NCBI RefSeq assembly: GCF_024347435.1
Contig: NZ_AP025480.1
Span: 2,294,001-2,358,000, forward strand
Reading direction: 5' to 3'
DNA: 64,000 nucleotides
Source: Vibrio cyclitrophicus
GTDB lineage: Bacteria > Pseudomonadota > Gammaproteobacteria > Enterobacterales > Vibrionaceae
The translations under genes and the position numbers were made by a program. Position 1 is the stretch's first letter, and each line of letters starts with the position of its first letter. Positions 54,901 through 63,223 of the stretch are shown here, piece after piece. The notes beneath the pieces were generated by a model that was given only the letters and a program-made list of their open reading frames with translations, was not told where the DNA came from and ran no database searches.

Positions 54901-57841
54901 ATCAGTATCCCCTACTCTGGCGCCAACTCGCCACAGTCAGCTAACAGGTAACCACAGCAATATGACTCATGTCCTATCCGCTAAAAATGGCGTATCAAAC
55001 ATCAACGCTAATACGGATGCAGCATCACAGCCGTCTGTAACACCACACAACCAAGCTTTTGCTCAAAACCAGCAAGCAGCGCAGCAAGTGCACAAAGCAT
55101 TCTTGCACACTCGTGCCCAAGGCATGCAGATGGCTGATGCACTATTAAAAGCACAGCTAAACGCCGTTACGTCTGGTTTAGAGAACAATGCTATTTCTCA
55201 ACAAACGAATGGTCAACAAACATCAGTTCAGCCTGTTCAAGCTCAACCAGCTCAACCAGCTCAGGTTCAGTCAACACCAGTAAAACCTATCCGTAAGCCA
55301 TGTATCTGGGATTATGATGATCTGGTTGAATACGCTGAAGGCGACATCGCCAACGTATTTGGCCCTGATTACGCGATCATCGATAGCTACTCGCGCCGCG
55401 TTCGCTTGCCAACTACCGACTACCTATTGGTATCTCGTGTAACCAAGCTCAACGCGACCGTCAACGAGTACAAGCCAAGCACAATGACTACCGAATACGA
55501 CATTCCTGTTGATGCGCCGTATCTTGTTGATGGCCAGATCCCTTGGGCTGTTGCGGTAGAATCTGGTCAGTGTGACCTAATGCTGATCAGCTACTTAGGC
55601 ATTGATTTTGAAAACAAAGGCGAGCGTGTTTATCGCCTGCTTGATTGTACGCTGACCTTCCTTGGCGACTTGCCTCGTGGTGGCGATACGCTGCGTTACG
55701 ATATCTCAATCAACAACTTTGCTCGCAATGGCGATACGTTGCTGTTCTTCTTCTCGTACGAGTGTTTCGTTGGCGACAAGATGATCCTGAAAATGGACAA
55801 CGGTTGTGCGGGCTTCTTCACTGATGAAGAGCTAGCAGACGGCAAGGGTGTGATTCACACTGAAGACGAAATCAAGGCGCGTAAGCTGGCAACTAAGCAA
55901 CGCTTCGACCCTATGCTGCACTGCCCTAAAACTCAGTTTAACCACCAAGAGCTGCGCCACCTACTGACTGCAAACATCGCAGAGTGTTTTGGCCCAACTC
56001 ACCAATCCAATAGCCACCAGCCTTCTTTGTGCTTCAGCTCAGAGAAGTTCATGATGATCGAAAAGGTTAGCCGTGTTGAACCACAAGGTGGCACATGGGG
56101 ACTTGGTCTGATTGAAGGTCACAAACAGCTAGAGCCTGAGCACTGGTACTTCCCTTGTCACTTCAAAGATGACTCAGTAATGGCTGGATCTTTGATGGCA
56201 GAAGGTTGTGGTCAACTACTGCAATTCTTCATGATGCACCTTGGCATGCACACGCTTGTTCAAAATGGCCGTTTCCAACCTCTTGAAAATGCCCCTCAAC
56301 AAGTACGTTGCCGTGGTCAAGTTCTACCACAATCGGCAGAACTGACTTACCGCATGGAAGTGACTGAGATTGGTCTAAGCCCTCGCCCATACGCGAAAGC
56401 TAACATCGATATTTTGCTCAACGGCAAAGTGATTGTTGATTTCCAAAACTTGGGTGTGATGATCAAAGAAGACGACGAATGTACCCGTTACCAGCCTTCT
56501 TTAGAAACAGCTGTCGCGACCCCTGTTATCGAAAACTTGGGCCATACGCCAGCAGTGAACCAACAAGCTTCAGCAAATGCGCCATTGATGGCTCAAATTG
56601 AAGACCTAGAAACGGCGCCAAACAAAGGCGTGGTTCCTCTTCAACACGTTGAAGCTCCGGTAACGCCTGATTACCCAAACCGCACACCTGATACGGTTCC
56701 ATTCACGCCTTATCACATGTTCGAATTCGCGACTGGTGATATTGAGAAATGTTTCGGTCCTGATTTCTCTATCTACCGCGGAATGATTCCACCACGTACT
56801 CCGTGTGGCGACCTACAGCTAACCACTCGTGTTGTTGAGATCGATGGCAAGCGTGGTGACTTCAAAAAGCCTTCATCATGTATCGCTGAATACGAAGTGC
56901 CAGAAAACGCATGGTACTTTGATGAAAACAGCCATCACACCTTGATGCCTTACTCGGTATTGATGGAAATTTCATTGCAGCCAAACGGCTTCATCTCAGG
57001 CTACATGGGCACCACTCTGGGCTTCCCAGGTGAAGAACTGTTTTTCCGTAACCTAGACGGCAGCGGCAAAATGCTGCGTAACGTCGATTTACGTGGCAAA
57101 ACGATCACCAACGATTCTCGCCTGCTTTCAACCGTAATGATGGGCACCAACATCGTACAGAGCTTTAGCTTCGAACTGAGCACCGATGGCGTGCCGTTCT
57201 ACCAAGGTACAGCGGTATTTGGTTACTTCAAAGGTGCAGCACTGAAAGACCAACTTGGTTTGGACAACGGTAAGGTGACCCACCCTTGGCACGTTGATAA
57301 CAACCGTACACCGGATGTAAACATCAATCTGTTAGACAAAACGACGCGTTACTTCAATGCACCCGTTTCGGCTACTGGCCAAGTGCAAGAGCACTACAAA
57401 TTGGCTGGCGGTCGCTTGAACTTTATCGATACGGTGCAGATCACCAGCGATGGTGGTAAAGACGGTCTGGGTTACCTATACGCTGAGCGTACGATTGACC
57501 CAAGCGATTGGTTCTTCCAGTTCCACTTCCATCAAGATCCGGTAATGCCAGGTTCTCTAGGTGTCGAAGCGATCATCGAACTGATGCAAACCTACGCTCT
57601 AAATAAAGATCTTGGTGCTGGCTTCCGCAATCCTAAGTTTGGTCAAATCCAATCTGAAGTGAAGTGGAAATACCGTGGTCAGATTAACCCTCTGAACAAA
57701 CAGATGTCACTGGATGTACACATCACTGCAATCAAAGACGAAGACGGCAAACGCATCATCGTTGGCGACGCAAACCTGAGCAAAGATGGTCTGCGTATTT
57801 ACGAAGTGAAAGACATCGCGATTTGTATCGAAGAAGCATAA
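51905..57841 (+). CDS. pfaC: PUFA synthase subunit PfaC (KS-CLF-DH-DH)
   Basis: A 1978-residue protein. KS covers about 25-480 with C222 (DAACASS), ECHATGT and LGHLLTA. A chain-length-factor-like KS covers about 500-920 in which the cysteine position is E697 (SAAEQS), so it should not condense. A Gln/Ala-rich linker covers about 930-1130. Two FabA-type dehydratase hot dogs follow, with catalytic-type H1419 (CHFKDDSVMAGS) and H1874 (FHFHQDPVMPGS). They introduce cis double bonds by dehydration and isomerisation. The start overlaps the pfaB stop as ATGA. Confidence 0.97.
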   Translation: MSSQSKPSQDQAQAQAKNKQQVKCNKIAIVGIANQYPEADTPKDFWQNLLNKKDSRTTLSAEKLGAKPESYQGVQGESDRFYCDKGGYIENFNFDSNGYRLTAESFNGVDQSFLWALDTSRKALVDAGIDLNSDVLERTGVIMGALSFPTTRSNDLFLPMYHSVVEKALKDKLANDQFSLLPTNETAQDLNPINGAAAHNASKLVADALGLGNVQLSLDAACASSVYSLKLACDYLNTGKADMMLAGAVSGADPFFINMGFSIFHAYPDHGVSVPFDSNSKGLFAGEGAGVLVLKRLADAERDGDNIYAVVSGIGLSNDGRGQFVLSPNSKGQVQAFERAYEASNLTPDSIEVIECHATGTPLGDKVELTSMERFFADKLNGSNPPLIGSAKSNLGHLLTAAGMPGIMKMIFAMKEGVLPPSINLDKPLSSPEGLFGSQTLPTQVQPWPSKAGNPERCAGVSVFGFGGCNAHLLLEAYSDTSHVNQTLESASPSLQPSNLSITGLASHFGSLQSIKTLSTAIETNNDAFIALPKKRWKGLDQHLELLNQFGLHGIPNGAYIDQFDLDFLRFKVPPNEDDRLISQQLLLMKVADEAIKDAKLVAGQKVAVLVAMETELEMHQFRGRVNLHSQLADSFTNMGIELTQDEYQSLETIAMDSVMDAAKLNQYTSFIGNIMASRISSLWDFNGPAFTISAAEQSVARCIDVAQNLMSQESMDAVVIAAVDLSGSAEHVILKNSVSPVSLAPKFGQPQDGSWNVGEGAGAIVLVEESRVARNQDTAYGSINALAFGSSENNNAVADELLTQVGMSSNDVSLLELNHAPESSLHQSSSYQSSSLSLASTRTTQASLRVGHCSAASGMASLLHGLLNLNLESLNPNVSSKNAIVANISEGQCSQLLISQSSVESQSLSVRLSSELASDAKRQLVKQVTLGGRDIYQHIAQTPVTNLAAIKQKASGKQAARVASVPTTASIQAALVQKELEKKALAQNAVEPAIETPTSVSPTLAPTRHSQLTGNHSNMTHVLSAKNGVSNINANTDAASQPSVTPHNQAFAQNQQAAQQVHKAFLHTRAQGMQMADALLKAQLNAVTSGLENNAISQQTNGQQTSVQPVQAQPAQPAQVQSTPVKPIRKPCIWDYDDLVEYAEGDIANVFGPDYAIIDSYSRRVRLPTTDYLLVSRVTKLNATVNEYKPSTMTTEYDIPVDAPYLVDGQIPWAVAVESGQCDLMLISYLGIDFENKGERVYRLLDCTLTFLGDLPRGGDTLRYDISINNFARNGDTLLFFFSYECFVGDKMILKMDNGCAGFFTDEELADGKGVIHTEDEIKARKLATKQRFDPMLHCPKTQFNHQELRHLLTANIAECFGPTHQSNSHQPSLCFSSEKFMMIEKVSRVEPQGGTWGLGLIEGHKQLEPEHWYFPCHFKDDSVMAGSLMAEGCGQLLQFFMMHLGMHTLVQNGRFQPLENAPQQVRCRGQVLPQSAELTYRMEVTEIGLSPRPYAKANIDILLNGKVIVDFQNLGVMIKEDDECTRYQPSLETAVATPVIENLGHTPAVNQQASANAPLMAQIEDLETAPNKGVVPLQHVEAPVTPDYPNRTPDTVPFTPYHMFEFATGDIEKCFGPDFSIYRGMIPPRTPCGDLQLTTRVVEIDGKRGDFKKPSSCIAEYEVPENAWYFDENSHHTLMPYSVLMEISLQPNGFISGYMGTTLGFPGEELFFRNLDGSGKMLRNVDLRGKTITNDSRLLSTVMMGTNIVQSFSFELSTDGVPFYQGTAVFGYFKGAALKDQLGLDNGKVTHPWHVDNNRTPDVNINLLDKTTRYFNAPVSATGQVQEHYKLAGGRLNFIDTVQITSDGGKDGLGYLYAERTIDPSDWFFQFHFHQDPVMPGSLGVEAIIELMQTYALNKDLGAGFRNPKFGQIQSEVKWKYRGQINPLNKQMSLDVHITAIKDEDGKRIIVGDANLSKDGLRIYEVKDIAICIEEA

Positions 57842-57871
57842 GCCTGACAGAGAACTAGGAAAGAATTTAGT

Positions 57872-59509
57872 ATGACAACTCAAACTACAATCAATAACGA
57901 AAAGCTATCTCCGTGGCCTTGGCAGATCGAAGAGAGCACAACTCGCTTTGATAACGCAGCAATGTCGACAATATTGAAAGACTTAAGCCTTGCTTGTTAC
58001 GTCGTGAACCACCCAGAAAAAGGTTTAGGCGTAAGCCAAAAATCTGAGATTGCATCGGGCGATTCAGCAAGCTCAGCGAACAGCCAACCTGTTAGCGCCT
58101 TTGCTCCTGCTCTTGGTACACAAAGCCTAGGCGACGAAGATTTTCGCCGTTGTCATGGCGTGAAATACGCTTACTATGCAGGTGCAATGGCAAACGGTAT
58201 TTCATCTGAAGAGTTGGTGATTGCGCTTGGTCAAGCTGGCATTCTTTGTTCATTTGGCGCCGCGGGCTTAATCCCGTCTCGCGTTGAGCAAGCGATCAAC
58301 CGTATCCAAGCAGCACTGCCAAACGGCCCTTATGCGTTTAACCTGATTCATAGCCCAAGCGAACCCGCACTAGAGCGCGGCAGTGTAGAGCTGTTTTTGA
58401 AGCACAAAGTGAAAACGGTTGAGGCTTCTGCCTTCTTAGGTCTAACACCGCAAATCGTTCACTACCGTGCAGCTGGCCTTAGCCGTGATGCACAAGGTGA
58501 GATTCAGATTGGAAACAAGGTTATTGCTAAGGTAAGCCGTACTGAAGTCGCGAGTAAGTTCATGCAACCAGCTCCAGCTAAAATGCTGCAAGCTCTAGTT
58601 GATGAAGGTCGAATCACAGCAGAACAGATGGAACTGGCGCAGCTGGTTCCTATGGCTGATGACATTACCGCAGAAGCAGATTCTGGTGGTCACACCGATA
58701 ACCGTCCACTGGTTACTCTACTGCCAACGATTCTTGCACTGAAAGAGCAAATCCAAGCACAGTACAAATTCAAAACTCCGCTACGTGTCGGTTGTGGTGG
58801 TGGCGTAGGTACGCCTGACGCTGCTCTAGCGACGTTTAACATGGGTGCTGCTTACATTGTTACCGGTTCAATCAACCAAGCGTGTGTTGAGGCTGGCGCG
58901 AGCGAACACACACGTAAGCTGCTTTCGACAACCGAAATGGCTGACGTGACTATGGCTCCGGCAGCAGACATGTTCGAAATGGGCGTGAAACTGCAAGTGG
59001 TTAAGCGTGGTACCTTGTTCCCAATGCGTGCAAACAAACTGTACGAACTTTACACTCGCTACGATTCAATTGAAGCGATTCCAGTAGAAGAGCGCCTGAA
59101 ACTTGAGAAGCAAGTATTCCGTTCAACACTAGATGATATTTGGGCGGGGACTGTGGCGCACTTTAACGAGCGCGATCCTAAACAGATAGAACGCGCTGAA
59201 GGCAACCCAAAGCGTAAAATGGCGTTGATCTTCCGTTGGTACTTGGGTCTTTCTAGCCGTTGGTCAAACACCGGCGAACAAGGTCGTAAGATGGATTACC
59301 AAGTATGGGCTGGCCCTGCACTTGGCGCATTCAACGCATGGGCGAAAGACAGCTACCTAGATGATTACCAGCAGCGTAATGCAGTCGACCTAGCAAAACA
59401 CCTAATGCACGGCGCAGCCTACTTGGCTCGTGTTAACCTGCTGACTTCGCAAGGTATCAAGCTTGATCCGGAACTAGCACGCTGGAAGCCGACGCAAAGA
59501 ATGGCCTAG
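57872..59509 (+). CDS. pfaD: PUFA synthase enoyl reductase PfaD
   Basis: A 545-residue FMN-dependent TIM-barrel protein of the nitronate monooxygenase-like enoyl reductase family. The nucleotide/flavin region is RVGCGGGVGTPDAALATFNM and GAAYIVTGSINQACVEAG. It reduces enoyl intermediates in the rounds where no double bond is kept. It is 30 bp after pfaC with AGGAAAG before the ATG, and is the last gene of the operon. Confidence 0.96.
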   Translation: MTTQTTINNEKLSPWPWQIEESTTRFDNAAMSTILKDLSLACYVVNHPEKGLGVSQKSEIASGDSASSANSQPVSAFAPALGTQSLGDEDFRRCHGVKYAYYAGAMANGISSEELVIALGQAGILCSFGAAGLIPSRVEQAINRIQAALPNGPYAFNLIHSPSEPALERGSVELFLKHKVKTVEASAFLGLTPQIVHYRAAGLSRDAQGEIQIGNKVIAKVSRTEVASKFMQPAPAKMLQALVDEGRITAEQMELAQLVPMADDITAEADSGGHTDNRPLVTLLPTILALKEQIQAQYKFKTPLRVGCGGGVGTPDAALATFNMGAAYIVTGSINQACVEAGASEHTRKLLSTTEMADVTMAPAADMFEMGVKLQVVKRGTLFPMRANKLYELYTRYDSIEAIPVEERLKLEKQVFRSTLDDIWAGTVAHFNERDPKQIERAEGNPKRKMALIFRWYLGLSSRWSNTGEQGRKMDYQVWAGPALGAFNAWAKDSYLDDYQQRNAVDLAKHLMHGAAYLARVNLLTSQGIKLDPELARWKPTQRMA

Positions 59510-59544
59510 GCATTTCAATACAGCGTTAATTAAGCTCAACGAAT

Positions 59545-59578
59545 AAAAAAAGCGACCTTAACGGGTCGCTTTTCTTTT
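59545..59578. terminator. Bidirectional terminator of pfaABCD and hflX-like gene
   Basis: The stem AAAAGCGACC/GGTCGCTTTT with a short loop has T-rich sequence on one side and A-rich on the other. It lies between convergent pfaD and the GTPase gene. Confidence 0.9.
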
Positions 59579-59606
59579 GGTTATTCTTCTTAAACTAGCT
59601 AAGAGA

Positions 59607-60974
59607 TTAAGATTTCTGCATACGCTTTTTCAGTCGAGCTAAGTCAATTTCACTAGAGCGAACAGTCAACTTAATACACTCGTAATCGTACTCTTCTTTA
59701 ACCACACTCATGTTTGAGCGAATCTCACCGATGATGCCTTGGCCAGAATAAGGAATCGTGATCTCTTCTTCGATCATGCCCTCTTCTGCAACACCAACGA
59801 TGTACTTGTGCAGTTTAGTGATATCTAGCGGATCACGAGTCGACGTTAGCATCGCATCTGGGAATTCTTCGATCAGCTCTAATTGCTGCTCTTCAGTCAA
59901 TCTATCGCACTTATTCAGCACTAACAGTTTTTCGCTGCCTTCAACGCCCACTTGTGCTAATACATCGTGTACCACATCAAGCTGTGCACGGAATGAAACG
60001 TCAGAAGCATCAACCACATAAAGCAGCAATGAAGCATCATGCGCTTCTGCTAGCGTTGAGTGGAATGAAGCAACCAGATCGTGTGGCAGTTTCTTGATAA
60101 AACCCACCGTATCTGAAACAAGGATACGCGGTTGAGTAATTGGCTGAAGTGCACGAACCGTAGTATCTAGCGTTGCGAACAGTTTATCTTCACCCACCAC
60201 TTCGGTTGCGGTCATTGCTCGCATCATCGAAGATTTACCGGCATTGGTGTAGCCAACTAAAGCAACAGTGAAAAGCTCCGCACGCCTTGTGCGTCGGGTC
60301 TTCATTTCATCTTGTACGCTTACTAGCTCACGCTTAAGCGCAGCAATTTGGTCACGTACGTTACGACGGTCTAGCTCAAGTGAAGTTTCACCGGCGCCCT
60401 GACCCATTTGACGCTCTTTATCACCCTCAGCCGTTTCACGCAGTCGCGGCACTAAGTAGTTTAGACGAGCGATATCAACTTGCAGACGAGCAGTACGAGT
60501 ACGAGCGTGACGGCTGAAAATTTCGATGATGATACCAGTACGGTCAAATACTTCCACACCCAAACTCGCCTCAACAGTACGCATTTGAGATGGACTTAAA
60601 TCACAGTCGAATACCACAACATCAGCGGCACCGTATTGGAAGTTGCCCGTTGGAAGATCATCAAAATCTAACTCATCGATTTCAGAATCAAACAAACCCG
60701 ACTCATCAAGAAAGTCTTCATCTTCAGCTTCTTCAATAGAGCCTTGGTAACCAGTTAGATGTGCAATTTCGGCAAGCTTACCTGCACCCAACACATTCTG
60801 TCTTTGAGATGAACTGTGGTGTTGCGATTGTGTACCGACGACTTTAAACCCTAGGGTTGTCACTAAGCGAGCAAGTTCGGCAAGAGACTCTTTTGCTTCG
60901 TCACCTTTAAAATCCGGTGTCGTAATAGAAATAAGTAAAGCGTTATTCGCCGCTGGTTTTGCTGTTAGTTTCAT
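59607..60974 (-). CDS. HflX-family GTPase with acidic insert
   Basis: A 455-residue protein. The HflX N-terminal domain (about 1-190) includes NVLGAGKLAEI and VFDCDLSPSQMRTVE, and the usual GQGAGETSLELDRR and coiled-coil follow. The G domain has GYTNAGKSSMMRAM (G1), DTVGFIKKLPHDLVASFHST (G3) and NKCD (G4). A run rich in Asp and Glu at about 78-107 is inserted in the N-terminal domain and is not typical of HflX. No hfq, hflK or hflC is adjacent, so this is probably a paralogue. HflX proteins act on ribosomes and split stalled 70S. Confidence 0.88.
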   Translation of the reverse strand: MKLTAKPAANNALLISITTPDFKGDEAKESLAELARLVTTLGFKVVGTQSQHHSSSQRQNVLGAGKLAEIAHLTGYQGSIEEAEDEDFLDESGLFDSEIDELDFDDLPTGNFQYGAADVVVFDCDLSPSQMRTVEASLGVEVFDRTGIIIEIFSRHARTRTARLQVDIARLNYLVPRLRETAEGDKERQMGQGAGETSLELDRRNVRDQIAALKRELVSVQDEMKTRRTRRAELFTVALVGYTNAGKSSMMRAMTATEVVGEDKLFATLDTTVRALQPITQPRILVSDTVGFIKKLPHDLVASFHSTLAEAHDASLLLYVVDASDVSFRAQLDVVHDVLAQVGVEGSEKLLVLNKCDRLTEEQQLELIEEFPDAMLTSTRDPLDITKLHKYIVGVAEEGMIEEEITIPYSGQGIIGEIRSNMSVVKEEYDYECIKLTVRSSEIDLARLKKRMQKS

Positions 60975-61158
60975 GTATTCTTCTGTTTATGCACCAAGGT
61001 GCAACCTAGTTTTTGGTCTAAAGTAGTGTGATCCTACGCGTTTCTACGTCAGCTTTATAGAGCTAAGGGATACTAAATCAAGATATTATTGCAGTAGAAG
61101 CATATATATCGTTTATCCCTCTGTTTTTATAAGGGATAAAAAGCAAGTATAGACAACG

Positions 61159-61207
61159 AAAAAGGCAGCATCACATTACTTATTAGTAGTTGGTGATACT
61201 GCCTTTG
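61159..61207 (-). terminator. Terminator after the sugar ABC operon
   Basis: On the minus strand AAAGGCAG-T-ATCAC pairs with GTGAT-G-CTGCCTTT around a long A/T-rich loop. It is followed by TTTTTCGTT. It lies about 40 nt past the stop of the ATPase gene. Confidence 0.75.
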
Positions 61208-61246
61208 ATTTAGACATGAACTTTGATTGTTAAACTAACTCAGCAA

Positions 61247-62359
61247 CTAGAAGTCGATTCTCGCTTCGGTTTGAGCATCGAAGAATACCGCCTTTGATAA
61301 GTCAAAATGCAGCGGTGCCATTTGACCAACCGATACTTCAAACTCTGGCGACAAACGACACGCGACTTCTTGATCGTTCACTTTAACCATTGCGATGGTA
61401 TCTGGCCCTGTCGGTTCCAGCACCTCCAGTTGTAAGTCTAGCTTTGTGGAGGCAGAAACATCATCACTTTCTTGCTCGGTAATGTGCTCAGGACGTAGCC
61501 CTATCACCAATTCCTTGCCATCTTGGTCGCGCATACTCTGTGGCAATCGAATGTGGTGTTCTTGTTCGGCAGTGCCCACAACCTTAATAATTGGATTCTG
61601 TTCCTCATCCAAATCCACCATGGTCTTAATGAAGTTCATTGATGGTGACCCCATAAAGCCCGCTACGAACATGTTGTTTGGCTTGGTGTAGATCTCTTGT
61701 GGAGTACCGAGTTGCTGCAGTTCACCGTCTTTCATTACTGCGATGCGATCTGCAAGAGTCATAGCTTCGATCTGATCATGGGTTACATAAACAATCGTGG
61801 TATTCAGCTTCTGGTGCAAACGTTTGATCTGGTGGCGCATTTCAACACGCAGCTTGGCATCCAAGTTAGAAAGCGGCTCATCAAACAGATACAGCTTAGG
61901 ACGACGAGCCAAGGCGCGCCCCATCGCGACACGTTGACGCTGACCACCAGAAAGTTGCGACGGTTTACGATCCAGCAACTGTTCGATTTGCAGCATTTCA
62001 GCCACTCGGTTTACTTCTGCATCGATCTCGTCCTGTGGCATCTTACGGATCTTCAAACCGAAAGCGATATTGCCGCGTACCGTCATGTTTGGGTAAAGCG
62101 CGTACGACTGGAATACCATCGCAATATCGCGATCTTTAGGTTCTACCTGCGCCACGTCTACACCATCAATTACAATCTCACCCGAGCTAATATTCTCGAG
62201 CCCAGCGATGGTGTTCATTAGGGTGGATTTCCCACACCCCGAAGGGCCGACAAGTATCAAAAATTCCCCCGAATCGATACTGATGTCGATGCCCTTTAAC
62301 GTTTCGTTGTCCGCGTTGCGATAGGTTTTACGGATCTGTTTTAAATCTAATGTTGCCAT
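61247..62359 (-). CDS. Sugar ABC transporter ATPase (UgpC/MsmK/MalK type)
   Basis: A 370-residue protein with Walker [10 protein letters not shown] (38-46), Q-loop [11 protein letters not shown], signature [15 protein letters not shown], Walker [17 protein letters not shown] and switch His [10 protein letters not shown]-terminal OB-fold regulatory domain (about 240-370, GLRPEHI) is typical of CUT1 ATPases, some of which are shared between several sugar systems. It is 6 bp after the permease gene, so co-translated. Confidence 0.93.
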   Translation of the reverse strand: MATLDLKQIRKTYRNADNETLKGIDISIDSGEFLILVGPSGCGKSTLMNTIAGLENISSGEIVIDGVDVAQVEPKDRDIAMVFQSYALYPNMTVRGNIAFGLKIRKMPQDEIDAEVNRVAEMLQIEQLLDRKPSQLSGGQRQRVAMGRALARRPKLYLFDEPLSNLDAKLRVEMRHQIKRLHQKLNTTIVYVTHDQIEAMTLADRIAVMKDGELQQLGTPQEIYTKPNNMFVAGFMGSPSMNFIKTMVDLDEEQNPIIKVVGTAEQEHHIRLPQSMRDQDGKELVIGLRPEHITEQESDDVSASTKLDLQLEVLEPTGPDTIAMVKVNDQEVACRLSPEFEVSVGQMAPLHFDLSKAVFFDAQTEARIDF

Positions 62360-62365
62360 GGGTAA

Positions 62366-63223
62366 TTATCCTTTTACTGATCCTGCCGTTAGGCCACGAA
62401 CAAAATATTTTCCTGCGAAGACGTACACCAACAGCGTTGGCAGTGCGGCGATGATCGCGGCAGCCATGTCGACGTTATATTCTTTAACGCCTGTGCTGGT
62501 GTTGACTAGGTTGTTTAATGCCACGGTGATCGGCTGAGTTTCTGAGCCCGAATACACCACCCCGAACAAGAAATCATTCCAGATTGCGGTGAACTGCCAG
62601 ATCACCGTCACCATGATGATTGGCGTTGAGATCGGTAATAAGATCTTGAAGAAAATGGTAAAGAAGCCTGCACCATCCAGTTTTGCCGCTTTGATCAATT
62701 CATCAGGAATCGAGATATAGAAGTTACGGAAAAACAGGGTCGTAAACGCCATGCCGTAGATAACGTGCACGATCACCAGACCAATGGTCGTGTTAGCCAA
62801 GCCCATCTTGCCAAGCATGGTTGCCATCGGCAGTAGCACCACTTGGAACGGAATGAAGCAACCAAACAACAGCAAGCTGAAGAACAGGTTCGAGCCTCGG
62901 AATTGCCATTTCGTCACTACATAACCATTGAATGCACCCAACAATGTTGAAATCGCAACCGCAGGAATCACCATTTGGAACGAGTTCCAGAAATAGCCTT
63001 TGATACCTTCACATTTCACGCCCGTACAGGCGGTATCCCACGCTTTATACCAAGCATCGAAAACCCACTCTTTCGGCAAGCTCATTAAGTTACCCGCCTT
63101 GATGTCAGGCAGAGTTTTGAATGACGTCAGCGCCATTACAAACAGTGGCATTAAATACACCAAGCAGAAGAAAAGCAGTGCTGAATAGATAAAGATTCGA
63201 GCAAAATTGATGTTATTCATCAT
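62366..63223 (-). CDS. Sugar ABC transporter permease (MalG/GtsC-like)
   Basis: A 285-residue protein with six segments and the EAA-type ATPase-docking loop in IPDELIKAAKLDGAGFFTIF. A loop of about 20 residues near 60-75 contains two cysteines (DTACTGVKCEGIKGYF), and resembles glucose/mannose-type CUT1 permeases. It overlaps the upstream permease stop by 4 nt. Confidence 0.9.
   Translation of the reverse strand: MMNNINFARIFIYSALLFFCLVYLMPLFVMALTSFKTLPDIKAGNLMSLPKEWVFDAWYKAWDTACTGVKCEGIKGYFWNSFQMVIPAVAISTLLGAFNGYVVTKWQFRGSNLFFSLLLFGCFIPFQVVLLPMATMLGKMGLANTTIGLVIVHVIYGMAFTTLFFRNFYISIPDELIKAAKLDGAGFFTIFFKILLPISTPIIMVTVIWQFTAIWNDFLFGVVYSGSETQPITVALNNLVNTSTGVKEYNVDMAAAIIAALPTLLVYVFAGKYFVRGLTAGSVKG

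Noticed and set aside
40019..59509. The PUFA cluster considered as a recent horizontal island.
   Set aside because: I see no integrase, tRNA attachment site, direct-repeat ends or obvious change in codon style relative to neighbours. Only the control region is notably AT-rich. Composition statistics were not computed.
61697..62221. 174-aa plus-strand ORF opposite the sugar ABC ATPase.
   Set aside because: It lies wholly antisense to conserved ATPase motifs and has no domain or ribosome-binding site.
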